In this document: piece by piece, positions 33,075 to 43,349 of the stretch
How positions within the stretch are numbered: the first letter of the stretch is position 1
How the letters are laid out: each line of letters starts with the position of its first letter
Assembly: GCF_003345525.1 (NCBI RefSeq)
Contig: NZ_QQNH01000003.1
Span: 1 to 64,000, forward strand
DNA length: 64,000 bases
Origin: Pelagibacterium lacus
GTDB lineage: Bacteria; Pseudomonadota; Alphaproteobacteria; Rhizobiales; Devosiaceae
Reading direction: 5' to 3'
Made by a program: the position numbers and the translations under genes
Notes under the pieces: generated by a model
Told to the model about the DNA's origin: nothing
The model's input: the letters and a program-made list of their open reading frames with translations, nothing else
The model's database searches: none

Positions 33075-33434
33075 ATGCACAAATTCAAGATTGTCGAACG
33101 CAAGGACGACCAGTTCGGCGTCCAGTTCCTGTACAATTCCGAAGTCATGATGTGGTCGGAAAGCTACAAGCAGAAAGCCAGCGCCAAGAACTGCATCGAC
33201 TCGACGCGCAAGAACGCCCCCGAGGCCCCGCTCGTCGACCTGACCAAGGACGAGGAGCCCAAGGGCTACCGCTTCGAGATCGTCAAATCCAAGAACGACC
33301 AGTTCTTCGTGCGCTGGGTCGCCTCCAATGGCGAGACGATGATGATTTCCGAAACCTATACCGACAAGCGCAACGCGATCCAATGCGCCAACTCGGTCAA
33401 GGAACGCAGCCCCGACGCACCGGTCGAGGAATAG
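33075..33434 (+). CDS. YegP-family protein with two DUF1508 repeats
   Basis: 119 residues made of two copies of a DUF1508 unit: HKFKIVERKDDQFGVQFLYN from residue 2 and YRFEIVKSKNDQFFVRWVAS from about residue 65. Each carries a following SE(S/T)Y motif and a C-terminal helix with N-C-I-D-S / Q-C-A-N-S. It is a small cytoplasmic alpha/beta protein of unknown biochemical role, found in many proteobacteria, sometimes linked to stress or cell-size effects. ATG 33075 with GAGGGT upstream is preferred over ATG 33030. Confidence 0.85.
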   Translation: MHKFKIVERKDDQFGVQFLYNSEVMMWSESYKQKASAKNCIDSTRKNAPEAPLVDLTKDEEPKGYRFEIVKSKNDQFFVRWVASNGETMMISETYTDKRNAIQCANSVKERSPDAPVEE

Positions 33435-33503
33435 GGCCGGAGCTTCCGGCCAGGGCGGGGCGCGCCGGCCGGAAGCGTCCCCCCGCGCCACAAGGGAGAT
33501 ACC

Positions 33504-34457
33504 GTGCCGCCGCGCCAGGACACTTCGCGCAGCAAGCTCGACGACGCCGCCCGCGCCGGCTGGCTCTATTATGTCGCCGGCAACACGCAGGACGAAATCG
33601 CCGCCAAGCTCGGGGTCTCGCGCCAGAGCGCGCAGCGCCTCGTCTCGCTGGCCATTTCCGAAAAGCTGATCAAGGTGCGGCTCGACCACCCGATCGCCGC
33701 CTGCCTCGAACTGGCCGCGCGGCTGAAAGACCGGTTCGGGCTGAGCTTTGCCGAAATCGTGCCCTCCGATCCCGGCCACCCCGACACTACGCTGGGCGTG
33801 GCCGATGCCACGGCGGCGCAACTGGAGCGGCGGCTGGCCAGCCCCGAGCCCACCATATTGGGGGTCGGCACCGGCCGCACGCTGAAGGCGGCGGTGGAAT
33901 TGCTGCCCGAGATGGATTGCCCGCAGCACAAGATCGTCTCGCTCACCGGCAATATCGCCCCGGACGGCTCGGCCGCCTTTTACAACGTGATCTTCTCTTT
34001 GGCCGACAAGGTGAAGGCGCCGAGCTTTCCCATGCCCCTGCCGGTGATCGCCGCCTCGGAACGGGAAAAGACCCTGCTGCATCAGCAGGTGGGGATCGAA
34101 AAGAACCTGGCCCTGGCCCGCGAGGCCGATGTCTGGTTCGTCGGCATCGGCGATCTCGGCCCCAACGCGCCGCTCTATGAGGACGGCTTCGTCACCCGCA
34201 GCGAACTCAAGGCCTTGCAGAAGGCGGGGGCGGTGGGCGAGATGCTGGGCTGGGTCTATGACGCGCAGGGGCAATTGGTGGCCGGCATGACCAATGAACG
34301 GGTCGCCTCGGCGCCCCTGCCATCGGCCGAAACGGCCATGGTGATCGCCGCGGCGCGCGGGCGCGACAAGGTCGAGGCCATCGGCGCCGCCATGCGGCGC
34401 GGGCTGGTGGGCGGACTGATCACCGACGAGGACACCGCCGCCCGACTCCTCGCCTGA
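33504..34457 (+). CDS. SorC/DeoR-type sugar-binding transcriptional regulator
   Basis: 317 residues. An N-terminal HTH (about 15-58, GNTQDEIAAKLGVSRQSAQRLVSLAISEKLI) is followed by a SorC effector domain that binds a phosphorylated sugar, marked by GVGTGRTLKAAV and GIGDLGPNAPL. The start is GTG 33504, supported by AAGGGAG. It precedes the polyol transport operon on the same strand by about 200 bp, where two inverted repeats provide likely operators. It probably senses a sugar phosphate produced by the downstream dehydrogenase and kinase. Confidence 0.9.
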   Translation: MPPRQDTSRSKLDDAARAGWLYYVAGNTQDEIAAKLGVSRQSAQRLVSLAISEKLIKVRLDHPIAACLELAARLKDRFGLSFAEIVPSDPGHPDTTLGVADATAAQLERRLASPEPTILGVGTGRTLKAAVELLPEMDCPQHKIVSLTGNIAPDGSAAFYNVIFSLADKVKAPSFPMPLPVIAASEREKTLLHQQVGIEKNLALAREADVWFVGIGDLGPNAPLYEDGFVTRSELKALQKAGAVGEMLGWVYDAQGQLVAGMTNERVASAPLPSAETAMVIAAARGRDKVEAIGAAMRRGLVGGLITDEDTAARLLA

Positions 34458-34579
34458 GCGGCTCCCGGGCCGGATAACCCAGCGTCCCGCGCCCAATCTC
34501 CCCGCAGCATTTCCCATCGTCCGACCCCCAGAGCGGGGGCGGACATTTGGGCATTTCCCCAGGCTTCGGCAAAGGGGCT

Positions 34580-34594
34580 TGACTTTATGTGTCA
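34580..34594. promoter_or_regulatory. inverted repeat overlapping a possible -35 box, polyol operon
   Basis: TGAC-N7-GTCA. TTGACT (34579-34584) can serve as -35 with AGTAAT 17 bases downstream as -10. A repressor site here would block the promoter of the transporter operon. Confidence 0.4.
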
Positions 34595-34625
34595 GAAGAT
34601 GAGTAATTGCCCATGCGTATAGCAA

Positions 34626-34643
34626 ATGCTCAGATTGGAGCAT
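34626..34643. promoter_or_regulatory. candidate SorC-type operator, polyol operon
   Basis: Perfect 6-6-6 inverted repeat, ATGCTC-N6-GAGCAT, 17 bp ahead of the binding-protein start and partly covering its Shine-Dalgarno region. Probable target of the regulator at 33504. Confidence 0.45.
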
Positions 34644-34659
34644 GAGGGAGGATTACCTT

Positions 34660-35970
34660 ATGAAGTTACGCTCGATCATTGTCGGGTCGTGCTCGCTGTT
34701 TGCCCTGGCGGCCGGCGCGCAGGCCCAGTCCCTGACCATCGCGACCGTCAACAATGGCGACATGATCCGCATGCAGGGGCTTTCGGACCGCTTCACCGAG
34801 GCGACCGGCATCGCCGTCGACTGGGTGACGCTGGAAGAGAACGTGCTGCGCCAGCGCGTCACCACCGACATCGCCACCGGCGGCGGCCAGTATGACGTGA
34901 TGACCATCGGCGCCTATGAAACCCCGATCTGGGCGGCGCAGGGCTGGCTGGCCCCGCTCGACGATCTGGGTGCCGACTACAATGCCGACGACCTGATCCC
35001 CGCCGTGCGCGAGGCGCTTTCGGTCGATGGGGTGCAATACGCGTCCCCCTTCTATGCGGAAAGCGCCATGATCATGTACCGCACCGACCTGTTCGAGGCG
35101 GCCGGGCTGGACATGCCGGCCGAACCGGCCTGGGAATTCATCGGCGAGGCGGCCCGCGCCATCACCGACCGCGACGCCGAGATCTACGGCATCTGCCTGC
35201 GTGGCAAGGCCGGCTGGGGCGAGAACATGGCCTTCCTCACCGCGCTGGCCAATTCCATGGGCGGGCGCTGGTTCGACATGGACTGGGAGCCCCAGTTCGA
35301 CAGCCCCGAATGGCACGAGGCGCTGAGCTTTTATGTGGATCTGATGACAGAAGCGGGCCCTCCGGGCGCCTCCTCGAACGGGTTCAACGAAAACCTCGCT
35401 TTGTTCCAGCAGGGCAAGTGCGGCATGTGGATGGACGCGACCGTGGCCGCCTCCTTCGTCTCCAACCCCGATGACAGCCAGGTCGCCGACAGCGTCGGCT
35501 ATGCGCTGTTCCCAACCAATGGCCAGTTCGACAATCACGGCAACTGGCTGTGGGTGTGGTCGCTGGCCGTGCCCGCGAGCTCGCAGAACATCGAGGCGGC
35601 CAAGGAGTTCATCGCCTGGGCCACGTCCGGCGCCTATCTCGACATGGTCGCCGAGGAGGAAGGCTGGGCCAATGTGCCCCCGGGGACCCGCACCTCGCTC
35701 TATGAGAACCCGGCCTATGCCGAGGCGGCACCCTTCGCCGAGATGACGCTGGGGGCCATCAACTCGGCCGATACCGCCAATTCCTCGGTGCAGGACGTGC
35801 CCTATGCCGGCGGCCAGTTCGTGGCCATCCCCGAATTCCAGGGCATCGGCACCGCGGTGGGGCAGATCTTCTCGGCCGCGCTGGCCGGGCAGACCACGGT
35901 CGACCAGGCGCTCGAACAGGCGCAGCAGACCACCCGCATGGAAATGGAACGGGCCGGGTATTACCGCTAG
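34660..35970 (+). CDS. polyol/sugar ABC transporter substrate-binding protein (SmoE-like)
   Basis: 436 residues with a signal peptide cut near GAQAQ (residue 23) and a type-1 (MalE-like) extracellular binding fold. The start TIATVNNGDMIRMQGLSDRF and the later QGKCGMWMDATVAASFV and YALFPTNG segments are characteristic of the sorbitol/mannitol binding proteins. GGGAGGA eight bases before ATG 34660 sets the start. It leads a CUT1 operon with two permeases, an ATPase and a mannitol-type dehydrogenase, so a polyol (sorbitol, mannitol, arabitol) is the likely ligand. A palindromic repeat separates it from the permeases. Confidence 0.9.
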   Translation: MKLRSIIVGSCSLFALAAGAQAQSLTIATVNNGDMIRMQGLSDRFTEATGIAVDWVTLEENVLRQRVTTDIATGGGQYDVMTIGAYETPIWAAQGWLAPLDDLGADYNADDLIPAVREALSVDGVQYASPFYAESAMIMYRTDLFEAAGLDMPAEPAWEFIGEAARAITDRDAEIYGICLRGKAGWGENMAFLTALANSMGGRWFDMDWEPQFDSPEWHEALSFYVDLMTEAGPPGASSNGFNENLALFQQGKCGMWMDATVAASFVSNPDDSQVADSVGYALFPTNGQFDNHGNWLWVWSLAVPASSQNIEAAKEFIAWATSGAYLDMVAEEEGWANVPPGTRTSLYENPAYAEAAPFAEMTLGAINSADTANSSVQDVPYAGGQFVAIPEFQGIGTAVGQIFSAALAGQTTVDQALEQAQQTTRMEMERAGYYR

Positions 35971-36009
35971 GCTCGGTTTGGGGGCGGGCCGGGCGCTCGT
36001 GTGCTTGGC

Positions 36010-36119
36010 CCACCCCCACCCCTGACCCCTCCCCGCAAGGGGGAGGGGAATAGAAGGGGATGAAGGTGCTGCCTTCTGTTTCCCTCCCCTTGAGGGGGAA
36101 GGACTAAGGGTGGGGTGGA
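36010..36119. repeat. REP-like double palindrome between binding protein and permease genes
   Basis: Two hairpin arms: CCCCTCCCC-GCAA-GGGGGAGGGG (about 36026-36048) and CCCTCCCC-TTGA-GGGGGAAGG (about 36082-36102), flanked by CCACCCC and GGGGTGG so the whole unit is an inverted pair. Related copies lie at 44399-44435 and 47369-47483. Confidence 0.75.
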
Positions 36120-36159
36120 GCGGCAGGCGCGAGCGCCGGACGCAGACAGGGAGAGGACT

Positions 36160-37026
36160 ATGGCAACGGCTCAGACCCGCATGGCGGCGCGCTTCATGAT
36201 GGCCCCCTCGGTCATCGCGCTGCTGATCTGGATGATCGTGCCCCTGTCGATGACCATCTGGTTCTCCTTCCAGTGGTACACGGCCTTCCGGGCCCCCGAA
36301 TTCACCGGCTTCGACAACTACGCCTATTTCTTCGCCAATCCCAATATCTGGACGGTGTTCCTCAACACGCTGATCCTCGTGGGCGGGGTGCTGGCCATCA
36401 CCCTCGTCGGGGGCACGCTGCTGGCGCTGCTGCTCGACCAGCCGATCTTCGGCCAGGGCCTGGTGCGGCTCCTGGTCATCGCGCCCTTCTTCGTCATGCC
36501 CACGGTGTCGGCGCTGGTGTGGAAGAACATGCTCATGCACCCGGTCAACGGCCTGTTCGCCTGGATCGCCAAGGTGCTGGGCTTTTCGCCGGTCGACTGG
36601 TTCGCCCAGGTGCCGCTGTTCTCGGTGATCATCATCGTCGCCTGGCAATGGCTGCCCTTTGCCACGCTGATCCTGCTCACCGCGCTGCAATCGCTCGACG
36701 AGGAGCAGCGCGAGGCGGCTGGGATGGACGGGGCGGGGCCCATCGCGCTGTTCTTCTACATCATCCTGCCGCACATGTCGCGGGCGCTGACCGTGGTGAT
36801 GCTGATCCAGACCATCTTCCTCCTATCGGTGTTCGCCGAAATCTTCGTCACCACCAATGGCGGGCCGGGGGTGGCCACCACCAACCTGCCCTTCCTCATC
36901 TACCTGCAGGCGCAGTTCCAGTATGATTTCGGCCTCGCCTCGGCCGGCGGCATCGTCGCGGTCATCCTCGCCAATATCGTCGCGATCTTCCTGTTGCGGG
37001 TCGTCGGCAAGAACCTGGAGGCCTAG
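36160..37026 (+). CDS. CUT1 ABC transporter permease (SmoF-like)
   Basis: 288 residues, six helices, MalF-type fold. The EAA coupling loop lies near EEQREAAGMDGAGPIALFFYIILPHM (about 184-209). Start ATG 36160 follows GGGAGAGGA. The opening TRMAARFMMAPSVIALLIWM and the WFSFQWYTAF segment are like those of sorbitol/mannitol permeases. It is three bases upstream of the second permease gene, consistent with coupled synthesis of the heterodimer. Confidence 0.92.
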   Translation: MATAQTRMAARFMMAPSVIALLIWMIVPLSMTIWFSFQWYTAFRAPEFTGFDNYAYFFANPNIWTVFLNTLILVGGVLAITLVGGTLLALLLDQPIFGQGLVRLLVIAPFFVMPTVSALVWKNMLMHPVNGLFAWIAKVLGFSPVDWFAQVPLFSVIIIVAWQWLPFATLILLTALQSLDEEQREAAGMDGAGPIALFFYIILPHMSRALTVVMLIQTIFLLSVFAEIFVTTNGGPGVATTNLPFLIYLQAQFQYDFGLASAGGIVAVILANIVAIFLLRVVGKNLEA

Positions 37027-37029
37027 GAC

Positions 37030-37860
37030 ATGGCCCGCGCCGTCTCGACCCGCCGCAAGCTCGCCTTCACCGCCCTGGCCTGGATCGTCGCCCTCGTGGT
37101 GTTCTTCCCCATCCTCTGGGCTTTCCTCACCAGCTTCAAGACCGAGGGTACGGCGATCGCCGCGCCGCCCAAATTCCTCTTCTTCGAATGGACGCTGGAG
37201 AACTACCGGACGGTGCTGGAGCGCTCCAACTATTTCCGCTTCCTGGGCAATTCGATCATCACCGCGGTGGGGTCGACCCTGCTCGGCCTCGTCGTCGCTA
37301 TTCCGGCCGCCTGGGCCATGGCGTTCTCACCCACCAGGCGCACCAAGGACGTCCTGATGTGGATGCTCTCGACCAAGATGCTGCCGGCGGTGGGGGTGCT
37401 GGTGCCCATCACCATGCTGTTCCGCATGATGGGGCTGACCGACACCCATCTGGGCCTCGTTCTGGTGCTGACGTTGATCAACCTGCCGATCATCGTCTGG
37501 ATGCTGTTCACCTATTTCAAGGAAATCCCCGTCGACATCCTCGAGGCGGCGCGCATGGACGGGGCCAGCCTGCGCCAGGAGGTGATCTATGTGCTCACCC
37601 CCATGGCCATACCCGGCATCGCCTCGACGCTGCTGCTCAACATCATCCTCGCCTGGAACGAATCCTTCTGGACCATCGTGCTGACCACCACCCAGGCGAC
37701 GCCGCTGCCGGCCTTCATCGCGGCCTATTCCTCGCCCGAGGGACTGTTCTGGGCCAAATTGTCGGCCGCCTCGATGATGGCCATCGCGCCGATCCTCATC
37801 ATGGGCTGGTTCAGCCAGAAGCAACTGGTCCGCGGCCTGACCTTCGGCGCGGTGAAATAG
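37030..37860 (+). CDS. CUT1 ABC transporter permease (SmoG-like)
   Basis: 276 residues, six helices, MalG-type fold with the EAA loop [24 protein letters not shown] (about 172-195) and the typical C-terminal end [14 protein letters not shown]. Starts at ATG 37030 right after the first permease. The partner ATPase follows after 40 bp. Together they make the inner-membrane channel of the polyol importer. Confidence 0.92.
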   Translation: MARAVSTRRKLAFTALAWIVALVVFFPILWAFLTSFKTEGTAIAAPPKFLFFEWTLENYRTVLERSNYFRFLGNSIITAVGSTLLGLVVAIPAAWAMAFSPTRRTKDVLMWMLSTKMLPAVGVLVPITMLFRMMGLTDTHLGLVLVLTLINLPIIVWMLFTYFKEIPVDILEAARMDGASLRQEVIYVLTPMAIPGIASTLLLNIILAWNESFWTIVLTTTQATPLPAFIAAYSSPEGLFWAKLSAASMMAIAPILIMGWFSQKQLVRGLTFGAVK

Positions 37861-37900
37861 ACCCCATCCGCACGGCGGGCGCCGGGAAAGAGAGAGACCA

Positions 37901-38899
<999 letters not shown>

Positions 38900-38935
38900 G
38901 CGCAAGACGCCCCAAACGCATTCGAGGATCGTATC

Positions 38936-40426
38936 ATGAGTATCAAGCTCGCGGCGGAATCCCTCTCCTCCTTGCCCGATTCGGTCGCGGTGCCGCGATA
39001 CACATCCTCGGATCTCGCGGCGGGGATCGTCCATTTCGGCATCGGCAATTTTCACCGCGCGCATCAGGCCGTCTATCTCGACGAGCTGTTCAACCTCGGC
39101 CTCGATCGCGATTGGGGTATCGTGGGGGCCGGGGTGCGGGCCAATGATGTCGGGATGAAACAGATCCTCGCCGCGCAGGATTATCTGACCACCGTGGTGG
39201 AACAGGACGCCAGCGAGACCCGGGCCCGGGTCACCGCGCCCATGGTCGGCTTTCTCGAGCCCGGCGATTCCGCGGCGATCATCGCCGCCCTCGCCGATCC
39301 GGCCATCCGCATCGTCTCGCTCACCATCACCGAGGGCGGCTATTATCTCGACGCGGAGGGTGCCTTCAATCCCGCCCATCCCGACATCGTCGCCGACGCC
39401 GCCGGGTTCGACGCCCCCGGGTTCGACGCCCCCAAAACCGTGTTCGGGCTGATCCTCGCCGGCCTCAAGGCCCGGCGCGAAAACGCTGTTCTGCCCTTTA
39501 CCGTCATGTGCTGCGACAACATCCCCCATAATGGCCGGGTGACCCTGAACGCGGTGGCCGGGCTCGCCGACCTCGTCGACCCCGAACTCGCCACCTGGGT
39601 GCGCGAGACGGTGGCCTTTCCCAACGGCATGGTCGACCGCATCACCCCGGCCACCTCGGACCGCGAGCGCGCCATGGTCGCCGAGCACTACGGCATCGCC
39701 GATGGCTGGCCGGTATTCTGCGAGACCTTCCGGCAATGGGTGCTCGAGGACCGTTTCCCCATGGGGCGCCCGGCCCTGGACCGGGTGGGGGTGACCTTCG
39801 TCGCCGATGTCTCGCCCTGGGAGCTGATGAAGATCCGCATCCTCAATGGCGGGCACGCGGCCATCGCCTATCCGGCGGCGCTGATGGACATCCATTTCGT
39901 CCACGAGGCCATGGAGCATCCCCTCATCGCGGCCTATCTCGAAAAGCTGACCCGCGAGGAGATCATCCCCGTGGTGCCCCCGGTCCCCGGCACCGATCTG
40001 GAGGATTATCGCCAGCTGATCGCCACGCGCTTCGCCAATCCCCGCATCGGCGATACCATAGAGCGGCTGTGCCTCGACGGGTCGAACCGCCAGCCCAAAT
40101 TCATCCTGCCCTCGGTCGAGGACCGGCTGGCGCAGGGGGCGCCGGTCACCGGGCTGGCCCTCGTCTCGGCGCTCTGGTGCCGCTATTGCTACGGAACCAC
40201 CGATTCCGGCGCCCCCATCGCCCCAAACGATCCGGCCTGGGAGCGGCTGCAGACGGCGGCGATCCGCGCCAGGGACGCCCCCGAGGCCTATCTGGAGATG
40301 ACCGACATCTTCGGCGCCGCCGCCCGCCACCCGGCCTATCGCGCCGCCTTCATCCATGGGCTGCGTACCGTGTGGGAGATCGGCGCGCGGCGGACGCTGG
40401 AACGCTATATCCAAGACGCGCTCTGA
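38936..40426 (+). CDS. mannitol-type polyol dehydrogenase, long-chain family
   Basis: 496 residues. N-terminal Rossmann motif GIGNFHRAH (35-43) for NAD, and the family signature KIRILNGGHAAIAY with catalytic Lys299, Asn304 and His307, which line up with Lys295/Asn300/His303 of the Pseudomonas enzyme. Such enzymes oxidise D-mannitol, D-arabinitol or D-sorbitol to the ketose. A 15-bp tandem duplication adds a second GFDAP (157-166) in the cofactor domain. The gene lies within the transporter operon, 36 bp after the ATPase, and overlaps the HAD gene by one base. Which polyol is used cannot be told, but the FGGY kinase downstream favours a pentitol or a hexitol giving a kinase substrate. Confidence 0.92.
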   Translation: MSIKLAAESLSSLPDSVAVPRYTSSDLAAGIVHFGIGNFHRAHQAVYLDELFNLGLDRDWGIVGAGVRANDVGMKQILAAQDYLTTVVEQDASETRARVTAPMVGFLEPGDSAAIIAALADPAIRIVSLTITEGGYYLDAEGAFNPAHPDIVADAAGFDAPGFDAPKTVFGLILAGLKARRENAVLPFTVMCCDNIPHNGRVTLNAVAGLADLVDPELATWVRETVAFPNGMVDRITPATSDRERAMVAEHYGIADGWPVFCETFRQWVLEDRFPMGRPALDRVGVTFVADVSPWELMKIRILNGGHAAIAYPAALMDIHFVHEAMEHPLIAAYLEKLTREEIIPVVPPVPGTDLEDYRQLIATRFANPRIGDTIERLCLDGSNRQPKFILPSVEDRLAQGAPVTGLALVSALWCRYCYGTTDSGAPIAPNDPAWERLQTAAIRARDAPEAYLEMTDIFGAAARHPAYRAAFIHGLRTVWEIGARRTLERYIQDAL

Positions 40427-41133
40427 TGGGCGCAAGGGCCGGGTCGGGGGCGGAGGCGCCGCTGGTGATCTTCGATTGCGACGGGGTGCTGGTCGATTCC
40501 GAACCCATCGCCATCGACGTGCTGGTGCAAACCGTCGCCGCGCTCGGGGTCAAAATCGACACGCCTGCCGCCTATCGCGATTTCCTCGGGCGCACGCTCG
40601 CCTCGGTCTCGGACACCCTGCGCGCCCGCTATGGGGTGGAGATGGACGCCGCCGCCCGCGAGGCCATGCGGCACGCGCTCTATGCCCGTTATCGTGCGGC
40701 GCTGCGTCCCATGGCGGGTGTAGACGCCATGCTGGACCGGATCGAGGGGCGCATCTGCGTCGCCTCATCGAGCGTTGCCGAGCGCATCGAGATCAGCCTG
40801 CGCCTCACCGGGCTCTATGAGCGCTTCGCGCCGCACATCTTTTCCGCCGCCATGGTGGCGCGGGGCAAGCCGGCGCCGGACCTGTTTCTCCACGCCGCCC
40901 GCATGATGGCCGCCGCGCCCGCCGATTGCATCGTGGTCGAGGACAGCCCGGCGGGGGTCGAGGCGGCACGGGCGGCGGGGATGACCGTCTTCGCCTTTGC
41001 CGGCGGCGGGCATGCGGAGCCGGCCGGCCTGCGCGCGAAACTTGCCGCCCTCGGCCCCGATCTGGTCTTCGATGACTTGCGCCGCCTGCCCGATCTTCTA
41101 AGGTCGCATGGAGAAAAGCTGCGATCGATCTAG
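40426..41133 (+). CDS. HAD-superfamily phosphatase, beta-PGM-like
   Basis: 235 residues: motif I FDCDGVLVDSEP with Asp17 and Asp19, motif II in CVASSS (about 108-113), motif III lysine in GKPAPDLFLHAA and motif IV VVEDSPAGVEAA. Cap domain of the small helical C1 type between motifs I and II. It acts on a sugar phosphate or phospholipid-like small phosphate; in polyol operons this class may remove excess or dead-end sugar phosphates. TGATG overlap with the dehydrogenase gene gives coupled translation. Confidence 0.9.
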   Translation: MGARAGSGAEAPLVIFDCDGVLVDSEPIAIDVLVQTVAALGVKIDTPAAYRDFLGRTLASVSDTLRARYGVEMDAAAREAMRHALYARYRAALRPMAGVDAMLDRIEGRICVASSSVAERIEISLRLTGLYERFAPHIFSAAMVARGKPAPDLFLHAARMMAAAPADCIVVEDSPAGVEAARAAGMTVFAFAGGGHAEPAGLRAKLAALGPDLVFDDLRRLPDLLRSHGEKLRSI

Positions 41134-41140
41134 GGATTTC

Positions 41141-42721
41141 ATGACACCCCTCCTGGTTGCTGTCGATGTGGGCACGACGAGTGCGCGGGCGGGGGTCGTG
41201 ACGGACACCGGCGCCATGCTGGCACGGGCCGAGGCGGGCATCGCCCTGCGCCGCAACGGCGCCGACGAGGCCGAGCACGATTCCGAGGATATCTGGCGCG
41301 CCGTCTGCCGCGCGGTGAACGCGGCGCTGGCCATGGCCGACGCCGATCCGGCCCGCGTGGCCGGCATCGCGTTCGACGCCACCTGCTCGCTGGTGGTGCG
41401 CGACAGGGCCGGCGCACCCCTGCCGGTGGGCGTCGATGGCGACGCCAATTGGGACACCATCGTCTGGCTCGACCACCGCGCCATCGCCGAGGCCGAGGAG
41501 GCCCGCGCCACCGGGCACCGGGTGCTGGGCTTTTCCGGGGGCGCGCTGTCGCCGGAAATGGAGATCCCCAAGCTCATGTGGCTCAGCCGCCACCGGCCGG
41601 CCGTCTGGGCGCGGGCCGGACACATCTTTGACCTGGCCGATTTCCTCGCCTGGAAAGCCTGCGGCACCGGGGCGCGCAGCCAGTCGACCCTCACCAGCAA
41701 ATGGTGCTTTCTCGCCCATGAGGATGAGGGCTGGCCCAGCGATTTCCTCGCCGCGGTGGGGCTGGCCGACCTCTGTGAAAAGGCCGGGCTTCCCGAGCAC
41801 GCCTCGCCCATCGGCCGGGCGCTGGGCCGGCTCACCCCCGAGGCGGCGCTGCAACTGGGCCTGCCGCAGACGGTGGTGGTGGCGACGGGCATGGTCGACG
41901 CCCATGCGGGGGCGCTGGGGGTGCTGGGCGGCTTTGCCAGTGCGCCCCGGAGCATAGACCGGCACCTGGCGCTGATCGCCGGCACCTCCAGCGCCGTCAC
42001 CGCGCTGGCCACCGCGCCGCGCCCGGCGCCGGGGGTGTGGGGGCCCTATTTCGGCGCCGTGCTGCCGGGCCTCTGGCTCTCGGAGGGCGGCCAATCGGCC
42101 TCGGGCGCGGCACTCGATCATATCATCCGCGTGCATGCCTCGGGCGCCGCGCCCAGTCCACAGACCCATGCGGCGATCATCGACCGCATCGTCGCGCTGC
42201 GGCGCGAGACCGACGATCTTGCCCCGCGTCTGCATATCCTCCCCGACTTCCACGGCAATCGCTCGCCCTTTGCCGACCCCAGGGCGCTGGGGGTGATCTC
42301 GGGCATGAGCCTCGACGCGTCCTTTGACGGGCTGTGCCGCATCTATTGGCGGACGGCGGTGGCCATCGCGCTGGGGGTGCGCCAGATCCTCGAAACCCTC
42401 AACGCCGCCGGCTATGCCATCGATACGCTGCACGTCACCGGCGGGCATACGCGCAACAGGCTGCTGATGGAGCTCTATGCCGACGCCACCGGCTGCACCG
42501 TGCATGAGGTGCCCGATGCGGACGCCATGCTGCTCGGCTCGGCCATGGCGGCGGCGACCGGAGCAGGGCTCTATCCCGGCCTCGCGGATGCGGCCTGCGC
42601 CATGCGCCAGCCCAGCGTGGCGCGCCGGCCCGACCTTACCCGGCGGGCCCGCTACGACCGGGATTACAAGGTGCTGATGACGCTGCACGCGCACCGGGCC
42701 GAGATCGAGGCCATGATGTGA
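41141..42721 (+). CDS. FGGY-family carbohydrate kinase, D-ribulokinase-like
   Basis: 526 residues. N-terminal phosphate-binding AVDVGTTSARAGVV (7-20), GIAFDATCSLVV (about 77-88), the GMVDAHAGALG adenosine-region signature and the late VTGGHTRNRLLMELYADATG motif. The FDATCSLV and DAHAGALG patterns are typical of the D-ribulose/pentulose kinases of the 5C-sugar subgroup rather than glycerol kinase. ATG 41141 (TAGGGA upstream) is preferred; an upstream ATG at 41108 would overlap the HAD gene. It probably phosphorylates the ketose made by the dehydrogenase at 38936, feeding the pentose phosphate pathway. Confidence 0.9.
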   Translation: MTPLLVAVDVGTTSARAGVVTDTGAMLARAEAGIALRRNGADEAEHDSEDIWRAVCRAVNAALAMADADPARVAGIAFDATCSLVVRDRAGAPLPVGVDGDANWDTIVWLDHRAIAEAEEARATGHRVLGFSGGALSPEMEIPKLMWLSRHRPAVWARAGHIFDLADFLAWKACGTGARSQSTLTSKWCFLAHEDEGWPSDFLAAVGLADLCEKAGLPEHASPIGRALGRLTPEAALQLGLPQTVVVATGMVDAHAGALGVLGGFASAPRSIDRHLALIAGTSSAVTALATAPRPAPGVWGPYFGAVLPGLWLSEGGQSASGAALDHIIRVHASGAAPSPQTHAAIIDRIVALRRETDDLAPRLHILPDFHGNRSPFADPRALGVISGMSLDASFDGLCRIYWRTAVAIALGVRQILETLNAAGYAIDTLHVTGGHTRNRLLMELYADATGCTVHEVPDADAMLLGSAMAAATGAGLYPGLADAACAMRQPSVARRPDLTRRARYDRDYKVLMTLHAHRAEIEAMM

Positions 42722-42773
42722 CCCCATCGCCGCGATAGGCGTTGGCGATCAAGGACAACGAAGGGAGCGGGTG

Positions 42774-43334
42774 ATGGCCCATATCGTATTGTTTCATTCC
42801 ATCCTCGGCCGGCGGCCGGTCGAGGGGGAGATCGCCGCGGTGTTCGAGGCCGATGGCCACACGGTGAGCGTGCCGGACCTTTATGGCGGCGAGGCCGCCG
42901 ACGATTACGACGCGGGCTTCGCGCTGCGCCGGGCGGTCGGCACCGAGGCGATCATCGAGCGGGCCCGCCGGGCGGTGGAGGCCGCGCCGGCCGAGGCGGT
43001 CCTCGCGGGCGTCTCCTTCGGGGCGGCGCTGGTCGGCGAATTCTGGCAGCAGCGGCCGGCGATGGCCGGGGCGCTGCTGTTCGCCGGCATCGCCGAATGG
43101 ATGGACCCGCCCCGGGCCGGCCTGCCGGTCGCGGCCCATATCGCCCGCCCCGACCCCTTCGACGACGAGGATTATTTCGCCGGCTGGCTGGCGGGGCAGG
43201 GCGAGGCCGATGTGGAGTTGCACCGCTATGACGGCGCCGGGCACTATTTCCTCGATCCGGCCCTCGCCGATTACGACGAGGCGGCGGCGCGGCTGTGCCT
43301 CGACCGCTCGCGGGACTTTCTCGCCCGGCTTTGA
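42774..43334 (+). CDS. small dienelactone-hydrolase-like alpha/beta hydrolase
   Basis: 186 residues. Alpha/beta-hydrolase core with nucleophile elbow G-V-S-F-G (about residues 79-83), so serine takes the place of the classical DLH cysteine, an acid in PDPFDDEDYF and histidine in the YDGAGHYFLDP motif near residue 150. Substrate unknown. GAAGGGAG seven bases before ATG 42774 fixes the start, with a GTG one codon earlier. It ends 15 bp before the convergent ABC ATPase gene. Confidence 0.85.
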   Translation: MAHIVLFHSILGRRPVEGEIAAVFEADGHTVSVPDLYGGEAADDYDAGFALRRAVGTEAIIERARRAVEAAPAEAVLAGVSFGAALVGEFWQQRPAMAGALLFAGIAEWMDPPRAGLPVAAHIARPDPFDDEDYFAGWLAGQGEADVELHRYDGAGHYFLDPALADYDEAAARLCLDRSRDFLARL

Positions 43335-43349
43335 GTCAGCGGGCCCCGG

